A stretch of 64,000 bases of DNA, from the NCBI GenBank assembly GCA_037045535.1, contig JBAOHI010000082.1, forward strand, positions 186,001 to 250,000. Reading direction: 5' to 3'. A model generated the notes under the pieces. The model worked only from the letters and a program-made list of their open reading frames with translations, was not told the DNA's origin and did no database searches. Shown here piece by piece: positions 62,494-64,000 of the stretch; position 1 is the first letter of the stretch, and each line of letters begins with the position of its first letter. This DNA is from Competibacter_A sp037045535 (GTDB lineage: Bacteria; Pseudomonadota; Gammaproteobacteria; Competibacterales; Competibacteraceae). A program made the position numbers and the translations under genes.

Positions 62494-63899
62494 GCCGGCA
62501 ATTTTCGTCGATCGCACCGCCACCCGGCGAAAGTGAAACCAATAATACTTCCCGGCGAGCAGCGTGGCAGACTGAGTATCTGGACGACGAAGGCCGGCAA
62601 TTGCTGGCCGAGGATGCCAATTGTTTTTTGCATCAGTCCGTTTCGACGCCCTGTTTGGCCGCGATTCGCCGCGCCGAGGGGTGTTGGATCGAAGACACTG
62701 CCGGTCGTCGTTACCTGGATTTCCACGGCAATAACGTTCACCACATCGGTTATGGTCATCCTCGCTTGCTGGCTGCCATCAAAGCGCAGCTAGACGAGTT
62801 ATCGTTTGCGCCGCGCCGTTTCACTTGCGAGCCGGCGATCGAATTGGCCCGACAATTGGCGGAAATCAGCCCGCCCGGCTTGAGTAAGGTGCTGTTTGCC
62901 ACCGGCGGTTCGGATGCCGTCGAAATGGCTCTGAAAATCGCCCGTGCCGCCACCGGTCGTTTCAAAACCCTGTCATTCTGGGATGCGTTTCACGGCGCCG
63001 GCTTCGGCGCGGCCAGTGTCGGCGGCGAGGCATTGTTTCGCTCCGGACCGATCGGGCCGTTACTAAGCGGTGCCGAGCATTTGCCGCCCTTTGCCTGCTA
63101 TCGTTGCCCTTACGGCTATCCGACCGACTCCGAAGGTCGCCCGCAACTGGATGTGTGCCGACTGACCTGCGCTACCCTGGTGCGTTACGTCCTCGAACGA
63201 GAAGGCGATGTTGCCGCCGTCATTGCCGAACCTGCCCGTGCCGTGCCTTATATTCCGCCGCCCGGTTTCTGGCAAAGCGTGCGGGATACTTGCGATGCAA
63301 GTGGTACGCTACTGATTTTCGATGAAATTCCCACCGGCCTCGGCAAGACCGGCCGACTGTTCGCCTGTACGCACGATGGCGTGATCCCCGACATCCTGGT
63401 GTTGGGCAAAGCGTTGGGCGGCGGTGTCTTGCCGATCGCGGCGACGCTGTGCCGGCCGGAGCTGGACGTAGGCCACGCTTGGGCGTTCGGTCATTACACC
63501 CACGAGAAAAATCCGGTGTTGGCGCGCGCGGCCACGACCACGCTCCAGATTATCGAGGATGACGGTTTGGTCGAAAACGCGCGCCGACAGGGCGAACGGG
63601 CGCTGACTCGACTGCGCGAAATGCGGGATGCTTATCCGTTGATCGGTGACGTACGCGGTCGCGGGCTACTGCTTGGGATCGAATTAGTGACGGATCGCAT
63701 CGCCAAGACACCCGCCAACGATGCCGCCGAAGCAGTGCTGTATCGGGCGCTGGCGCGCGGTTTGAGCTTCAAGGTCAGCTTGGGCAATGTGTTGACCCTA
63801 ACGCCGCCATTGATCGTCTCCGATCATGAAATGGATCTGGCGTTGGCTATCGTGGAGGAGGCCATCGCGGAAACCGAACGGGAGCTACAACACGGGTGA
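62490..63899 (+). CDS. pbfA: PLP-dependent class III aminotransferase-fold enzyme, probable PbfA lyase
   Basis: 469 residues with the class III aminotransferase fold: YLDFHGNNVHHIGYGHP, TGGSDAVEMALKIARAATGR, FHGAGFGAAS, LIFDEIPTGLGKTGRLFA and PLP Lys in VLGKALGGGVLPIA. A Cys-rich insert (CYRCPYGYPTDSEGRPQLDVC) is unusual. Such enzymes next to phnX are known as PbfA, which eliminates ammonia from (R)-1-hydroxy-2-aminoethylphosphonate to give phosphonoacetaldehyde. That specific role is inferred from context; an ordinary transaminase is the alternative. GTG start at 62490 overlaps the phnX stop. Confidence 0.75.
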   Translation: MSRQFSSIAPPPGESETNNTSRRAAWQTEYLDDEGRQLLAEDANCFLHQSVSTPCLAAIRRAEGCWIEDTAGRRYLDFHGNNVHHIGYGHPRLLAAIKAQLDELSFAPRRFTCEPAIELARQLAEISPPGLSKVLFATGGSDAVEMALKIARAATGRFKTLSFWDAFHGAGFGAASVGGEALFRSGPIGPLLSGAEHLPPFACYRCPYGYPTDSEGRPQLDVCRLTCATLVRYVLEREGDVAAVIAEPARAVPYIPPPGFWQSVRDTCDASGTLLIFDEIPTGLGKTGRLFACTHDGVIPDILVLGKALGGGVLPIAATLCRPELDVGHAWAFGHYTHEKNPVLARAATTTLQIIEDDGLVENARRQGERALTRLREMRDAYPLIGDVRGRGLLLGIELVTDRIAKTPANDAAEAVLYRALARGLSFKVSLGNVLTLTPPLIVSDHEMDLALAIVEEAIAETERELQHG

Positions 63900-64000
63900 A
63901 CGCGGCTTCCATCCCCTTCGACCGCGCCGATCTGGTCATCATCGGTGGTGGTATTCTCGGTTGCGCTATCGCCTGGCACTACGCACGATGGGGCACGGGC
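63896..64000 (+). CDS. FAD-dependent oxidoreductase, N-terminal fragment (cut by window end)
   Basis: GTG 63896 overlaps the TGA of the previous gene (GTGA). The 35 visible residues end in a dinucleotide-binding motif, DLVIIGGGILGCAIAWHYAR, typical of glycine-oxidase/DAO-like FAD enzymes. In phosphonate clusters this position is held by PbfC/PbfD-type oxidases of aminoethylphosphonate or its N-methyl form; this is inference from context. Confidence 0.75.
   Translation, partial: MNAASIPFDRADLVIIGGGILGCAIAWHYARWGTG

Noticed and set aside
1..64000. CRISPR array, prophage, tRNA/rRNA genes, or a defence island
   Set aside because: No regularly spaced repeats, phage structural genes, clover-leaf sequences or restriction/toxin modules were seen; the small HNH protein alone is not evidence for a defence system.

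Overview
The window is GC-rich, densely coded DNA from a Gram-negative bacterium, most likely a gammaproteobacterium: it has a TamA/TamB pair, AcnB-type aconitase, a MucD-like periplasmic protease, RlmD, CysM and TonB-dependent receptors. A polyphosphate- or glycogen-cycling lineage such as the Competibacter group would fit, but no rRNA or other marker is present to prove it. No tRNA, rRNA, CRISPR array or prophage was seen.

Layout. 1-5.3 kb: tail of an EAL protein, a topoisomerase III-RecQ fusion and a CHAD protein. 5.4-13.4 kb: a PhoX-type phosphatase, an MmgE/PrpD protein, a probable small RNA, a small HNH protein, a Bax-inhibitor-1 membrane protein and aconitase B. 13.5-26 kb: a PAS-GAF-GGDEF cyclase, MucD-like protease, thioredoxin-fold protein, tamA-tamB, cysM and rlmD. 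26-33.5 kb: two tandem TonB-dependent receptors, a YfiR-like protein and a hybrid histidine kinase. 33.5-36.6 kb: two lytic transglycosylases. 36.8-42.5 kb: polyP:AMP phosphotransferase, polyphosphate kinase, a rhodanese and an MFS transporter. 42.7-45.2 kb: a secreted discoidin/glycosidase-like gene between perfect 21-bp inverted repeats, beside a transposase remnant. 45.2-51.6 kb: seven same-strand lipid genes (btaA-btaB-plcP-agt-PAP2-olsB-olsA). 51.7-56.6 kb: an esterase, a 2OG-Fe(II) oxygenase, a chemoreceptor and an amber-interrupted CBS-GGDEF gene. 56.8-64 kb: an IS1595 remnant, a beta-propeller phosphoesterase and 2-aminoethylphosphonate catabolism genes (phnW-phnX-pbfA-FAD oxidoreductase, the last cut by the window end).

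The unifying theme is phosphorus economy. The genes cover phosphate release from esters (PhoX, PF04185 phosphoesterase), polyphosphate making and use (PPK1, PAP, CHAD), phosphonate use (PhnW/PhnX/PbfA) and replacement of membrane phospholipids by betaine, glyco- and ornithine lipids. PhoB-box-like direct repeats lie before several of these genes. A complete phospholipid-remodelling gene set packed into one cluster is the most interesting system in the window.

A second theme is gene damage. Five genes (cysM, rlmD, both TonB receptors, the glycosidase) carry an apparent single extra base, and one GGDEF gene has an in-frame TAG. Removing one base restores family-typical products in every frameshift case, so either the sequence has insertion errors or this locus is decaying.
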